This document shows positions 33,999 through 43,580 of a stretch of 64,000 nucleotides of DNA, one piece after another. Position numbers and translations under genes: made by a program. The stretch spans positions 1-64,000 of the forward strand of contig NZ_MUNM01000087.1 of NCBI RefSeq assembly GCF_002286815.1, read 5' to 3'. Below the pieces are notes generated by a model. It ran no database searches. It was not told the origin of the DNA and saw nothing but the letters and a program-made list of their open reading frames with translations. Each line of letters opens with the position of its first letter. The stretch's first letter is position 1. Origin of the DNA: Pseudomonas sp. PICF141. Lineage in GTDB: Bacteria > Pseudomonadota > Gammaproteobacteria > Pseudomonadales > Pseudomonadaceae.

Positions 33999-36316
33999 GC
34001 CAGTTACCGAATGATTTTGCGCTGAGTAACCTCAGCCGCCGCGGCTTCCTCAAAGGCGTGGGCGCCACCAGTGCGCTGGTGCTCGCAGCCAGTTGGGGGT
34101 GGCAGGACGCGCTCGCTGCCGAAAAAGACAAGAAGTTCGGTGCCGACGGCATGCCCAACGGCTGGGTCGATGATCCCAAGGTTTATGTCAGCATTGCCGC
34201 CGATGGCAGCGTGACCGTGATCTGCAACCGCTCGGAAATGGGTCAGGGCGTGCGCACCAGCCTGACCATGGTCGTGGCCGATGAGCTGGACGCCGACTGG
34301 GCGCTGGTCAAAGTGCAACAGGCGCCGGGCGACGAAGTGCGTTTCGGCAATCAGGACACCGACGGCTCACGCAGCATGCGTCACTGGTACGAGCCGATGC
34401 GCCGTTGCGGGGCTGCCGCGCGGACCATGCTTGAGCAATCCGCCGCCGCGCAATGGAAAGTGCCGGTTGGCGAGTGTCGTGCGCAACTGCATAAAGTCAT
34501 TCACCAACCCACCGGTCGTGAGCTGGGCTACGGCGCATTGGCCGCAGCTGCCGGTGCACTGGCGGTGCCGGCCCGCGACAGCCTGCGACTCAAGCAGCCC
34601 TCGGAGTTCCGTTACATCGGCAAGGAAGGCACAAAAGCCATCGACGGTGCGGACATCGTCAATGGTCGGGCAGTCTACGGCGCCGATGTGCATTTCGACG
34701 GCATGCTGTTCGCCACCGTCGCGCGGCCAGCGGTCTATGGCGGCAAGGTCAAATCCTTCGATGCCAGCGCCGCAATGAAAGTCCCGGGTGTCATCAAGGT
34801 TCTGAAAATCGAAAGCCGTCCATTGCCGTCCGAGTTTCAGCCGCTGGGTGGCGTGGCCGTGGTAGCCAGTAATACCTGGGCGGCGATCAAGGGCCGCGAG
34901 GCGCTGAAAATCGAGTGGGATGACGGCCCCAACGCCAGTTATGACTCGATCGCCTACCGCAAGGAGCTCGAAGCCGCGTCCCTCAAACCCGGCAAAGTGG
35001 TGCGCAATACCGGCAGCATCGACCAGGCCATGAGCAGCGCCGACAGCACCCTCGAAGCCTCTTACTACCTGCCGCACCTGGCGCAATCGCCCATGGAACC
35101 GATGGTCGCCATTGCCCGTTTCAAGGACGGCGTATGCGAAGCCTGGGCTCCAAGCCAGGCGCCACAAGTCAGTCGTGAACGGATCGGCGAGCGCCTGGGC
35201 ATCCCATTCGATAACGTCACCTTGAATGTCACCTTGCTCGGCGGCGGGTTCGGTCGCAAATCCAAGCCGGACTTCATCATCGAAGCGGCAATTCTGGCCA
35301 AGGAGTTCCCGGGCAAGGCCGTGCGGGTGCAATGGACCCGTGAAGACGACATCCACAACTCCTATTTCCACACGGTGTCGGCCGAGTATCTGAAGGCCAG
35401 CCTGAACAAGGACGGCTTGCCGTCCGGCTGGTTGCACCGCACGGTGGCACCGAGTATCACCGCGCTGTTCGCGCCGGGCATGAACCATGAAGCGGCTTTC
35501 GAGCTGGGTATGGGCTTCACCAACATGGCTTATGCGATCCCTAACGTACGCCTGGAAAACCCCGAAGCGGCGGTTCACACGCGGGTCGGCTGGTTTCGCT
35601 CGGTGTCGAACATTCCCCACGGTTTTGCGATTCAGAGTTTTGTCGATGAACTGGCGCATAAGGCTGGCCAGGATCCGCTCAAGTATCAGATCAAGCTGCT
35701 CGGCCCGGACCGTCAGATCGATCCGCGCACCTTGAGTGAAGAGTGGAACTACGGCGAATCCCCCGAGCGTTATCCCATCGACACCGCACGGATGCGCACC
35801 GTGCTGGAAACCGCCGCCAAAGCGGCCGGGTGGGGGCGTGAGTTGCCCAAGGGGCGAGGCTTGGGGCTGGCGGTGCATTACAGCTTCGTCACGTATGTGG
35901 CGGCGGTGATCGAGGTTGAAGTCAAAGACGATGGTGCGTTGATCGTGCACAAGGCCGACATCGCCGTGGATTGCGGCCCGCAAATCAACCCCGAGCGTAT
36001 TCGCTCGCAGTTCGAAGGTGCCTGTGTCATGGGCCTGGGCAACGCGGTGCTGGGGGAAATCAGCTTCAAGGATGGCAAGGTTCAGCAGGACAACTTCCAC
36101 ATGTACGAAGTGGCGCGCATGTCCCTGGCCCCGAAGGAAATCGCTGTGCATCTGGTCACGCCACCGGGCAATGTGCCCTTGGGCGGGGTCGGTGAGCCAG
36201 GCGTGCCGCCCATTGCGCCAGCGCTGTGCAACGCGATCTTCGCCGCCACCGGCAAGCGCATTCGTAATCTGCCGGTACGCTATCAGCTGCAAGGTTGGCA
36301 GAAGGCACAAGCCTGA
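33995..36316 (+). CDS. Molybdopterin-binding subunit of a periplasmic hydroxylase (IorB-like)
   Basis: A 773-residue catalytic subunit. The N-terminal twin-arginine signal is NLSRRGFLKGVGATSALVLA, so the folded complex is exported by Tat. Typical molybdopterin segments are VICNRSEMGQGVRTSL, LLGGGFGRKSKPDFI and, near the C-terminus, GVGEPGVPPIAPA, which carries the expected catalytic Glu. Substrate unknown (isoquinoline-like heterocycle or aldehyde). No cytochrome gene follows, so the electron acceptor is not apparent. The stop shares a base with the xdhC start. Confidence 0.93.
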   Translation: MSQLPNDFALSNLSRRGFLKGVGATSALVLAASWGWQDALAAEKDKKFGADGMPNGWVDDPKVYVSIAADGSVTVICNRSEMGQGVRTSLTMVVADELDADWALVKVQQAPGDEVRFGNQDTDGSRSMRHWYEPMRRCGAAARTMLEQSAAAQWKVPVGECRAQLHKVIHQPTGRELGYGALAAAAGALAVPARDSLRLKQPSEFRYIGKEGTKAIDGADIVNGRAVYGADVHFDGMLFATVARPAVYGGKVKSFDASAAMKVPGVIKVLKIESRPLPSEFQPLGGVAVVASNTWAAIKGREALKIEWDDGPNASYDSIAYRKELEAASLKPGKVVRNTGSIDQAMSSADSTLEASYYLPHLAQSPMEPMVAIARFKDGVCEAWAPSQAPQVSRERIGERLGIPFDNVTLNVTLLGGGFGRKSKPDFIIEAAILAKEFPGKAVRVQWTREDDIHNSYFHTVSAEYLKASLNKDGLPSGWLHRTVAPSITALFAPGMNHEAAFELGMGFTNMAYAIPNVRLENPEAAVHTRVGWFRSVSNIPHGFAIQSFVDELAHKAGQDPLKYQIKLLGPDRQIDPRTLSEEWNYGESPERYPIDTARMRTVLETAAKAAGWGRELPKGRGLGLAVHYSFVTYVAAVIEVEVKDDGALIVHKADIAVDCGPQINPERIRSQFEGACVMGLGNAVLGEISFKDGKVQQDNFHMYEVARMSLAPKEIAVHLVTPPGNVPLGGVGEPGVPPIAPALCNAIFAATGKRIRNLPVRYQLQGWQKAQA

Positions 36317-37299
36317 TGGACAGCGTCGATCTGAATGTCCTGCGCAGCGTGCTGGAATGGCGCCGCGCCGGTCAGCGGGTGATGTTGTACAGCGTGGTCC
36401 AGACCTGGGGCACCGCGCCCCGGGCACCTGGCGCCATGCTCGCCTTGCGTGAAGATGGCGTGGTGATTGGCTCGGTGTCCGGTGGCTGTGTCGAGGATGA
36501 CCTGATTGCCCGACTCTACGATGGCCGTATCCCGGCCGAAGGGCCGCCGGTGCAATTGATTACCTACGGCGTCACCCGGGAGGAGGCCGCACGGTTTGGT
36601 TTGCCGTGCGGCGGCACATTGCGCCTGACCGAGGAGCGCGTCGGCGATCCGGCGTGGGTTGCCGAATTGCTGGCGCGCTGCGAAGCCCATGAAATCGTTG
36701 CGCGTGAGCTGAATCTGGCCACCGGTGAAGTGATCCTGCAACCGGCGAGCAAGACCGATGCGCTGGTGTTTGACGGGCAAACCTTGCGCGCCATTTATGG
36801 TCCGCGCTGGCGGCTGTTGCTGATCGGCGCGGGCCAACTGTCGCGCTACGTTGCCGAGATGGCGCGGCTGCTGGATTTCGAAGTGCTGATCTGCGATCCG
36901 CGCACCGAGTTCATCTACGGCTGGGAAGAGCAACACGGTCGTTTCGTCCCGGGCATGCCCGATGAAGCGGTGCTGACCATCCAGACCGACGAGCGCACAG
37001 CCATTGTCGCGCTGACCCACGATCCACGCCTGGATGACATGGTGCTGCTCACGGCGCTGGATTCCAAGGCATTTTATGTCGGTGCGCTGGGGTCGCGGGC
37101 CAACAGCCAGAAGCGCCGGGACAACCTGACTCAGCTAGGCTTGTCACAACAGGCCATCGAGCGCTTGCACGGGCCGATCGGTTTGCACATCGGCAGCCAT
37201 ACACCGGCGGAAATCGCCTTGTCGCTGCTGGCTGAAATTGTGGCGATCAAAAACGGCGTCGAGCTGAAACACAAGAGGCCGTTGCAGGAGGGCGTATGA
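36316..37299 (+). CDS. XdhC/CoxI-family molybdoenzyme maturation factor
   Basis: A 327-residue protein with the XdhC N-terminal signature RAPGAMLALREDGVVIGSVSG then GCVEDDL, and a C-terminal Rossmann-like domain beginning LLLIGAGQLSRYVAEMARLL. XdhC proteins bind molybdenum cofactor, aid its sulfuration and insert it into hydroxylases. ATG 36316 overlaps the large-subunit stop (TGATG). It is almost certainly dedicated to the preceding enzyme. Confidence 0.93.
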   Translation: MDSVDLNVLRSVLEWRRAGQRVMLYSVVQTWGTAPRAPGAMLALREDGVVIGSVSGGCVEDDLIARLYDGRIPAEGPPVQLITYGVTREEAARFGLPCGGTLRLTEERVGDPAWVAELLARCEAHEIVARELNLATGEVILQPASKTDALVFDGQTLRAIYGPRWRLLLIGAGQLSRYVAEMARLLDFEVLICDPRTEFIYGWEEQHGRFVPGMPDEAVLTIQTDERTAIVALTHDPRLDDMVLLTALDSKAFYVGALGSRANSQKRRDNLTQLGLSQQAIERLHGPIGLHIGSHTPAEIALSLLAEIVAIKNGVELKHKRPLQEGV

Positions 37300-37889
37300 G
37301 CGACTCCATTGGCGTTATCGTTCTGGCCGCGGGGCAGGGCAGTCGGTTTCGACAGGTCGCGGGCGACGAAAAGGACAAGCTGCTGGTGGATTGCACCGCT
37401 CGTGACGGCGTTTCTGTGCATTCGATGATCGAGCAGGTGCTGGCAAATCTGCCAGCCACGCTTGAGAAGCGCCTACTGGTGACCACGGCGGATCGCCCGC
37501 AAGTGATTCGCATGGCTCAGGCCTATGGTTGCGAGGTTGTGCGGATCGAGTCGACCGGTCTGGGCGATAGCATTGCGGCGGGTGTGGCGGCGTGCAAACA
37601 ACTCGATGGCTGGCTGATCGTACTGGGTGATATGCCGTTTATATTGCCATCCACCATTGAACAGGTTGTCGCCAATATTGCCGACGATGCCATCAGCGTG
37701 CCGGTGTATGAGGGGCAATATGGGCACCCGGTGGGATTCGGGCGAAGTTTTGGTCCGGGATTGATGGCATTGACCGGCGATCACGGCGCCAAGTCGCTGT
37801 TTGCACAGGCGAGGTTGGTCGAGGTGGCGGTGAACGATCCCGGGGTGCTGTGGGATGTGGATGTGCCAGAGGCGTTGGTCTTTGCCTGA
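37296..37889 (+). CDS. MobA-like molybdenum cofactor nucleotidyltransferase
   Basis: A 197-residue protein with the NTP-transferase motif IVLAAGQGSRFRQVAGDEKDKLL and IVLGDMPFILP, and with HPVGFGRSFGPGL downstream. It resembles MocA/MobA-like enzymes that attach CMP or GMP to molybdopterin, the hydroxylase class normally using the cytosine form. It overlaps xdhC by four bases and completes a four-gene unit: Fe-S subunit, Moco subunit, chaperone, cofactor enzyme. Confidence 0.88.
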   Translation: MSDSIGVIVLAAGQGSRFRQVAGDEKDKLLVDCTARDGVSVHSMIEQVLANLPATLEKRLLVTTADRPQVIRMAQAYGCEVVRIESTGLGDSIAAGVAACKQLDGWLIVLGDMPFILPSTIEQVVANIADDAISVPVYEGQYGHPVGFGRSFGPGLMALTGDHGAKSLFAQARLVEVAVNDPGVLWDVDVPEALVFA

Positions 37890-37895
37890 TGGATG

Positions 37896-37999
37896 ATCGT
37901 TCCCACGCTCTGCGTGGGAATGCAGCCCGGGACGCTCCGCGTCCCAAGCGGACGCAGAGCGTCCATTGAGGCATTCCCACGCAGAGCGTGGGAACGATC
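37896..37999. repeat. Long extragenic inverted repeat
   Basis: GATCGTTCCCACGCTCTGCG with TGGGAATGC at the left is matched by its reverse complement ending in GGGAACGATC at the right. Between them is a second palindrome, GGACGCTCCGCGTCC / GGACGCAGAGCGTCC. It is a widespread Pseudomonas intergenic repeat, here between the converging mobA-like and rne genes. Confidence 0.9.
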
Positions 38000-38032
38000 C
38001 ACAACGCGGTCCCGCTGCTTCTCTGCAAACAT

Positions 38033-38070
38033 AAAAAAAGCCCCGCCTGGATCACCAGGCGGGGCTTTTT
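38033..38070. terminator. Bidirectional Rho-independent terminator
   Basis: AAAAAAAGCCCCGCCTGG pairs with CCAGGCGGGGCTTTTT around ATCA. It terminates rne on the minus strand and the molybdoenzyme operon on the plus strand. Confidence 0.92.
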
Positions 38071-38084
38071 AGTGGCCGATGGAA

Positions 38085-41000
38085 TCAGGCGAGGGGTTTA
38101 GGCTCGTGCTCTTTTTCCAGGGCTTGCTCGTGTTGCTCTACCGCTTCTTGAACGGAGCGCGGTGCTTCGTCGATCGCCGATTCAACCGGTTCGGCAGCGA
38201 CTTCAGCGGCCGGGGCAGGGGCTGCCTCGACAACTTCAGCAACAACCGGGGCTGGCTCGGCAGCGGCCGGAGCAGCAGCGGCAGCCAGTTCGGCTTCCTT
38301 CTGCAGACGCTCCTCTTCACGCTTGCGACGACGTACTTCACGCGGGTCGTTCGGTGCACGGCCACTTGGGGTCAGAGCGCTGACGGGGGCGGCTTCAGCC
38401 ACTGGTGCAGCCTCTTGGGCAACAACTGGCGCTTCAACAACCGCAGGAGCAGGCTCGGCAGCAGCAACCGGCGCCTCAGCGACTGGCGCTGGAGCTTCGA
38501 CCGCTACAGGTGGCTCGGCAACCCAGTTGAACGTGGTTTGCTCTTCGCGAACTTCACGTACCGGTTCAGCCACTGGCGCTTCAACCACAGGCTCTGCGGA
38601 TGGAGCAGGCTCGGCAGCAACGGTTGGCTCAGCTTCAACTTGAGATTGGGCTTCACGAACCGGCGCCACTTCGATTTCCGGAGAGGCAGTGACTTCTACC
38701 GGCGTGGTCGCTTCAACGACTGGCGCTTCAACCGGAGCAGCTTCCTGTGTGGCGGCAGTGGCACGTTCGGCTTGCTCGTTGGCTTGTGCTTCAGCAGGCG
38801 CGCTGATCACGGAGCTGGCAACGGCGGCGGTCACCGCCAGGCCGGCGGCCAGATCGGCAGCGCTTGGCGCTTCGGCATTTTCCGCCGATTCGGACTCTTC
38901 CGAACCTTCGATCACATTGCCGTTGGCATCGCGTTGACGCTCACGACGGTTGCTGCGACGACGCTGGCCACGGGAGCGGCGGCGAGGACGATCACCTTCG
39001 GCGACTTCCTGACCGTCTTCCTGCAGTTGCTCTTCGTTGCTGGTCAACTCTTCTTCAGCAACGGCAGCCGCTTGCTCGGTACGTGGCTGACGTTCTTCAC
39101 GGGGTGGGCGTGGAGCGCGTTCTTCACGTGGCTGACGGGCTGGACGCTCTTCAGCGTTGGCGGCCGCGGCCGGAGCGGCATCCAGAGGTTCGCGCAATTC
39201 ACGAACCGGACGTTCTTCACGCTCGCCACGTGGCTTGCGATCTTCACGCGGGGCACGCGGTGCACGTTCTTCACGAGGGGCGCGTGGTGCGCGCTCTTCG
39301 CGCGGAGCGCGTTCCTGGGCGACTGCTGGCGCTTCTTCGCGGGCTTCACGTGGCTCACGTGGTGCGCGTTCTTCACGCGGTGCACGTTCCTCGCGAGGCT
39401 TGCGCTCTTCGTCGCGGCGACCATTACGATTGCGGCTCTGCTGCCGGCCGTTACGGCGCTCTTCATTGCGAGCAGGGCGTTCAATGGCTGGCTTTTCAAC
39501 CACAACCGGCGCAACAGGCTCTTCCTTGGTGGCAAACAGGCTGACCAGCGATTTCACCAGGCCTTTGAACAGGCTTGGCTCTGGGGCGACGACCGGTGCC
39601 GCCACTGGAGCAGCGGCGACCTCGGTCGGAACCGGAGCGTTGGCGCGGGCCGGAGCCGTCTTGACCGCGGCTTCCTGGCGAACCAGAGTGCGGGTCGCGG
39701 CGGCTGGCTGGACTTCTTCGACCTCGGCGGCGGCAGCGGCGATTTCGTAGCTGGACTGGTTGATGCTGGCTTCCGGGCTGTCATCGCGCAGACGCTGAAC
39801 TTCGAAGTGCGGCGTTTCGAGGTGATCGTTCGGCAGAATGACGATACGGGCACGGGTGCGCAGTTCGATCTTGGTGATCGAGTTGCGCTTTTCGTTGAGC
39901 AGGAACGCAGCCACTGGAATCGGCACTTGTGCGCGAACTTCAGCGGTACGGTCTTTCAGGGCTTCTTCTTCGATCAGGCGCAGGATCGCCAGCGACAGCG
40001 ATTCAACATCACGGATGATGCCGGTGCCGTTGCAACGCGGGCAGACGATGCCGCTGCTTTCGCCTAGCGATGGACGCAGGCGCTGACGGGACATTTCCAG
40101 CAGGCCGAAGCGCGAGATGCGACCGACTTGCACGCGAGCGCGGTCGGCTTCCAGGCATTCGCGGACTTTCTCTTCCACGGCGCGCTGGTTCTTGGCCGGG
40201 GTCATGTCGATGAAGTCGATGACGATCAGGCCGCCAATGTCACGCAGGCGCAACTGACGGGCGATTTCTTCGGCGGCTTCAAGGTTGGTCTGCAGGGCGG
40301 TTTCTTCGATGTCGCTGCCTTTGGTGGCGCGCGCCGAGTTGATGTCGATGGACACCAGGGCTTCGGTCGGATCGATAACGATGGAGCCGCCGGAAGGCAG
40401 TTCGACCACGCGCTGGAAGGCGGTTTCGATCTGGCTTTCGATCTGGAAACGGTTGAACAGCGGAACGCTGTCTTCGTACAGTTTGATTTTGCTGGCGTAC
40501 TGCGGCATCACCTGGCGAATGAAAGTCAGGGCTTCGTCCTGGGCTTCAACGCTGTCGATCAGCACTTCGCCGATGTCCTGGCGCAGGTAATCACGGATGG
40601 CGCGGATGATCACGTTGCTTTCCTGATAGATCAGGAAGGGCGCGGAGCGGTCCAGCGAAGCTTCTTTGATGGCGGTCCACAGTTGCAGCAGGTAATCGAG
40701 GTCCCACTGCATTTCTTCGCTGCTGCGGCCAAGGCCGGCAGTGCGAACGATCAGGCCCATGTCGGCCGGGGCAACCAGACCATTCAGGGCTTCACGCAGT
40801 TCGTTGCGCTCTTCACCTTCGATACGACGGGAGATACCGCCGGCACGCGGGTTGTTCGGCATCAGCACCAGGTAACGACCGGCCAGGCTGATGAAGGTGG
40901 TCAGGGCGGCGCCCTTGTTGCCACGTTCTTCTTTTTCAACCTGAACGATGACTTCCTGGCCTTCGCTCAGGACGTCCTTGATGTTGACGCGGCCTTCGGG

Positions 41001-41243
41001 GGCTTTCTTGAAGTATTCGCGGGAGATTTCTTTGAGGGGCAGGAAGCCGTGGCGCTCGGAGCCGAAATCGACAAAGGCAGCCTCAAGGCTTGGTTCGATG
41101 CGAGTAATCCGGCCTTTATAGATGTTGGCCTTCTTCTGCTCGCGTGCACCGGATTCGATGTCCAGGTCGTAGAGGCGCTGGCCATCTACCAGTGCAACAC
41201 GCAACTCTTCGGGTTGCGTTGCGTTAATCAGCATTCTTTTCAT
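38085..41243 (-). CDS. rne: Ribonuclease E
   Basis: A 1052-residue endoribonuclease and degradosome scaffold. It begins MKRMLINATQPEELRVALVD. The S1 RNA-binding domain lies at about residues 39-120, the catalytic DNase I-like domain includes IDINSARATKGSD and GLIVIDFIDM, and the zinc-link is CPRCNGTG near 405. The C-terminal half (from about 520) is low-complexity, with Arg-rich PREERAPR repeats and long Ala/Pro/Val/Glu stretches, as expected for the scaffold. The start at 41243 is the conserved one; an upstream in-frame ATG would add 16 residues. It is divergent from rluC across a 700-bp leader. Confidence 0.97.
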   Translation of the reverse strand: MKRMLINATQPEELRVALVDGQRLYDLDIESGAREQKKANIYKGRITRIEPSLEAAFVDFGSERHGFLPLKEISREYFKKAPEGRVNIKDVLSEGQEVIVQVEKEERGNKGAALTTFISLAGRYLVLMPNNPRAGGISRRIEGEERNELREALNGLVAPADMGLIVRTAGLGRSSEEMQWDLDYLLQLWTAIKEASLDRSAPFLIYQESNVIIRAIRDYLRQDIGEVLIDSVEAQDEALTFIRQVMPQYASKIKLYEDSVPLFNRFQIESQIETAFQRVVELPSGGSIVIDPTEALVSIDINSARATKGSDIEETALQTNLEAAEEIARQLRLRDIGGLIVIDFIDMTPAKNQRAVEEKVRECLEADRARVQVGRISRFGLLEMSRQRLRPSLGESSGIVCPRCNGTGIIRDVESLSLAILRLIEEEALKDRTAEVRAQVPIPVAAFLLNEKRNSITKIELRTRARIVILPNDHLETPHFEVQRLRDDSPEASINQSSYEIAAAAAEVEEVQPAAATRTLVRQEAAVKTAPARANAPVPTEVAAAPVAAPVVAPEPSLFKGLVKSLVSLFATKEEPVAPVVVEKPAIERPARNEERRNGRQQSRNRNGRRDEERKPREERAPREERAPREPREAREEAPAVAQERAPREERAPRAPREERAPRAPREDRKPRGEREERPVRELREPLDAAPAAAANAEERPARQPREERAPRPPREERQPRTEQAAAVAEEELTSNEEQLQEDGQEVAEGDRPRRRSRGQRRRSNRRERQRDANGNVIEGSEESESAENAEAPSAADLAAGLAVTAAVASSVISAPAEAQANEQAERATAATQEAAPVEAPVVEATTPVEVTASPEIEVAPVREAQSQVEAEPTVAAEPAPSAEPVVEAPVAEPVREVREEQTTFNWVAEPPVAVEAPAPVAEAPVAAAEPAPAVVEAPVVAQEAAPVAEAAPVSALTPSGRAPNDPREVRRRKREEERLQKEAELAAAAAPAAAEPAPVVAEVVEAAPAPAAEVAAEPVESAIDEAPRSVQEAVEQHEQALEKEHEPKPLA

Positions 41244-41943
41244 GTAGTACCGTCGGTTTCCGGGCTGCCGGAAACGGCGTTCGGCACACACGACTTCTCA
41301 CGGTCGGTGTCAGGTGCGTCAGGAGTGGTTGGCCACTCCAGTGTCTAGCGAACCCCGACCAATTGGGTCGGTGTCGCGACGTACGCGTCCTGCTTGCTGT
41401 GGCTACTTAAGCACTCAGTCAGGAGGAGGAATCAACCGGCGGCTGTGGACGAGATGAAGCGTCTTGATAAAGCCTATTGCTACACAGTCCAGCGGTTGTG
41501 CATCTCCACCCTACACGTATCCCTGATAATTCGGGTGCTGCCGCGCGCAGAATCCGCAGCGGGTTGGCATTTACCGTGAGCTCCGAAAGGGGAGGTCACG
41601 CATCATGGCTAATTTAGGCGGTGTTTCCGAAGCGTTCGCTCGGGGTCGCTCGCAGCTGACTGCACTTTGTGAACTGGCCGTGAATATTTGCTCGGAAGGC
41701 GAGTGAAAACTCTGCTTTGCGGCATGATTCAGGCCTTATGTCACCTGCGCTCGTTACAACTGCAAACTCTGCCGTTACGTAGCGAAAGCCCCGTAGGACG
41801 GCCTCTCGTCCTCGTGAATTGCGTTGGTCAGGGCCGGTTTTTAACCGTTGGTCCGCTGTCCAGGCCACTTTTGGCGGCGTTCGCGACTATAGCAGCAATG
41901 ATTAAGTGCTTCAATTCCATAAAAAATTGTTATCATCCGCGCC
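41244..41943. promoter_or_regulatory. Divergent rne/rluC control region with probable long rne leader
   Basis: About 700 bp without a supported gene. On the rne side a hairpin CCGACC/GGTCGG with loop AATTG lies at 41355-41371. In enteric bacteria the rne transcript has a long 5' leader by which RNase E limits its own level; conservation of that mechanism here is inference. AATTGTTATCATCCGCGCC just before rluC contains a plausible -10 for rluC. Confidence 0.5.
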
Positions 41944-42906
41944 ATGACGACTACTGCCCCTTCGACCCCAGCCGTACAACTGCTGGAGGTCTCGCCGGAA
42001 TATGCCGGCCAACGTATTGATAACTTCCTTCTCGCTCGGCTCAAAGGCGTGCCCAAGACCTTGATTTACCGCATATTGCGTAAAGGCGAAGTGCGGGTGA
42101 ACAAAGGTCGGATCAAGCCCGAATACAAGCTGCAGGCGGGCGATATCGTGCGCGTGCCACCGGTTCGTGTGCCTGAGTGCGACGAACCGGTGCCGTTGGC
42201 GCAAGGGCTGCTGCAACGGCTCGAAGCCTCGATTGTCTACGAAGACAAGGCGCTGATCGTGATCAACAAGCCCGCTGGCATCGCGGTTCACGGTGGCAGC
42301 GGCTTGAATTACGGTGTGATCGAAGCCTTTCGCCAGTTACGTCCCGATGCAAAAGAACTTGAGCTGGTTCACCGCCTCGACCGGGACACTTCCGGCCTGC
42401 TGATGATCGCCAAAAAGCGCAGCATGTTGCGTCATTTGCACGCCGCGCTGCGTGGTGATGGCGTCGACAAGCGCTATATGGCGCTGGTGCGCGGCAACTG
42501 GGCGACCTCGATCAAGCAAGTCCGTGCGCCGTTGGGCAAGAGCAATCTGCGCTCCGGCGAGCGCATGGTTGAAGTGGATGAGGACGAGGGCAAGGAGTCT
42601 GTCACCGTGTTCAAGGTTCTGCGTCGTTTTGGCGACTTTGCCACTATGGTCGAGGCCAAGCCGATCACGGGTCGCACTCACCAGATTCGCGTCCATACTC
42701 TGCATGCCGGACATTGCATCGCGGGTGACACCAAGTACGGCGATGAGGGGTTCAGCAAAGAGATTCGTGATCTGGGCGGCAAACGTCTGTTTCTGCACGC
42801 CTACATGCTGACAGTGCCACTGCCCGATGGCGGTGAGCTCAAGTTGCAGGCGCCGGTCGACGAAATGTGGGCTAAAACCGTGGAGCGCTTGAGTGCACCC
42901 TATTGA
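41944..42906 (+). CDS. rluC: 23S rRNA pseudouridine synthase RluC
   Basis: A 320-residue enzyme with an N-terminal S4 domain (AGQRIDNFLLARLKGVPKT ... GEVRVNKGRIKPEY) and the RluA-type catalytic motif ELVHRLDRDTSGLLMIAKK, where D in HRLDRDTSG is the nucleophile. RluC makes pseudouridines 955, 2504 and 2580 in E. coli 23S rRNA. It is divergent from rne as in other gamma-proteobacteria and overlaps the following HAD gene by 14 bases. Confidence 0.96.
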   Translation: MTTTAPSTPAVQLLEVSPEYAGQRIDNFLLARLKGVPKTLIYRILRKGEVRVNKGRIKPEYKLQAGDIVRVPPVRVPECDEPVPLAQGLLQRLEASIVYEDKALIVINKPAGIAVHGGSGLNYGVIEAFRQLRPDAKELELVHRLDRDTSGLLMIAKKRSMLRHLHAALRGDGVDKRYMALVRGNWATSIKQVRAPLGKSNLRSGERMVEVDEDEGKESVTVFKVLRRFGDFATMVEAKPITGRTHQIRVHTLHAGHCIAGDTKYGDEGFSKEIRDLGGKRLFLHAYMLTVPLPDGGELKLQAPVDEMWAKTVERLSAPY

Positions 42907-43555
42907 TTACAAGCTGCTGATTTTTGATTGGGACGGTACGCTCGCTGACTCCATTGGTCGGATTGTCGAAGCGATGCACGTCGCATCCGAGCGGTCCGGT
43001 TTTCAATTGCGCGATGATTCTGCCGTCAAAGGCATTATCGGTCTGGGCTTGCCGGAAGCGATTCGCACTCTGTATCCCGAGATTGGCGACATCGAACTGG
43101 TAGCGTTCCGTCAGCACTATGCGGATCACTACATTGCGGCGGAGGCCGTGCCTTCCCCGTTGTTTGAGGGGGTTGTCGAGTCTCTCGAAGCGTTTCGTGC
43201 CGAGGGGTATCATCTGGCAGTAGCGACCGGCAAGGCTCGTCGTGGGCTGGATCGGGTACTGAAGTCTCACGGCTGGGAAGATTATTTCGATATTACCCGT
43301 GCCGCTGACGAAACTTCCAGCAAGCCCCATCCGCTGATGCTTGAGCAGATTCTCGCCCATTGCGAGGTTCGTCCGGAGCAGGCGCTGATGGTTGGCGATT
43401 CGTCGTTCGATCTGCAGATGGCGCGCAACGCGGGCATGGATTCGGTAGCGGTCAGCTATGGCGCTCAATCAATCGACGCCTTGAAGCTATTTGAGCCGAA
43501 ACTGGCCATCGATCGTTTTTCAGAGTTGCGCGCCTGGCTGGGTCAGCGGGTTTAA
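42893..43555 (+). CDS. HAD-superfamily hydrolase (phosphoglycolate phosphatase-like)
   Basis: A 220-residue protein with HAD motif I FDWDGTLADS, motif II in VATGKARRGLDRVL, and motif III/IV SSKPHPLML and MVGDSSFDLQMARNAGM. The helical cap between motifs I and II is the Gph-like type. Substrate not identifiable. The GTG start lies inside rluC with a 14-base overlap, so translation is coupled. Confidence 0.93.
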   Translation: MHPIDYKLLIFDWDGTLADSIGRIVEAMHVASERSGFQLRDDSAVKGIIGLGLPEAIRTLYPEIGDIELVAFRQHYADHYIAAEAVPSPLFEGVVESLEAFRAEGYHLAVATGKARRGLDRVLKSHGWEDYFDITRAADETSSKPHPLMLEQILAHCEVRPEQALMVGDSSFDLQMARNAGMDSVAVSYGAQSIDALKLFEPKLAIDRFSELRAWLGQRV

Positions 43556-43580
43556 TGGGTTTTTCTGCTGGGGTGATGGC

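Noticed and set aside
34367..36427. 686-codon minus-strand open frame
   Set aside because: It is antisense to the molybdopterin subunit gene, an effect of high GC3; no start signal or recognisable motif.
38079..40067. 662-codon plus-strand open frame
   Set aside because: It is antisense to the low-complexity half of rne; its Phe/Arg/Trp-rich product mirrors the repeated Ala/Glu/Pro codons of RNase E.
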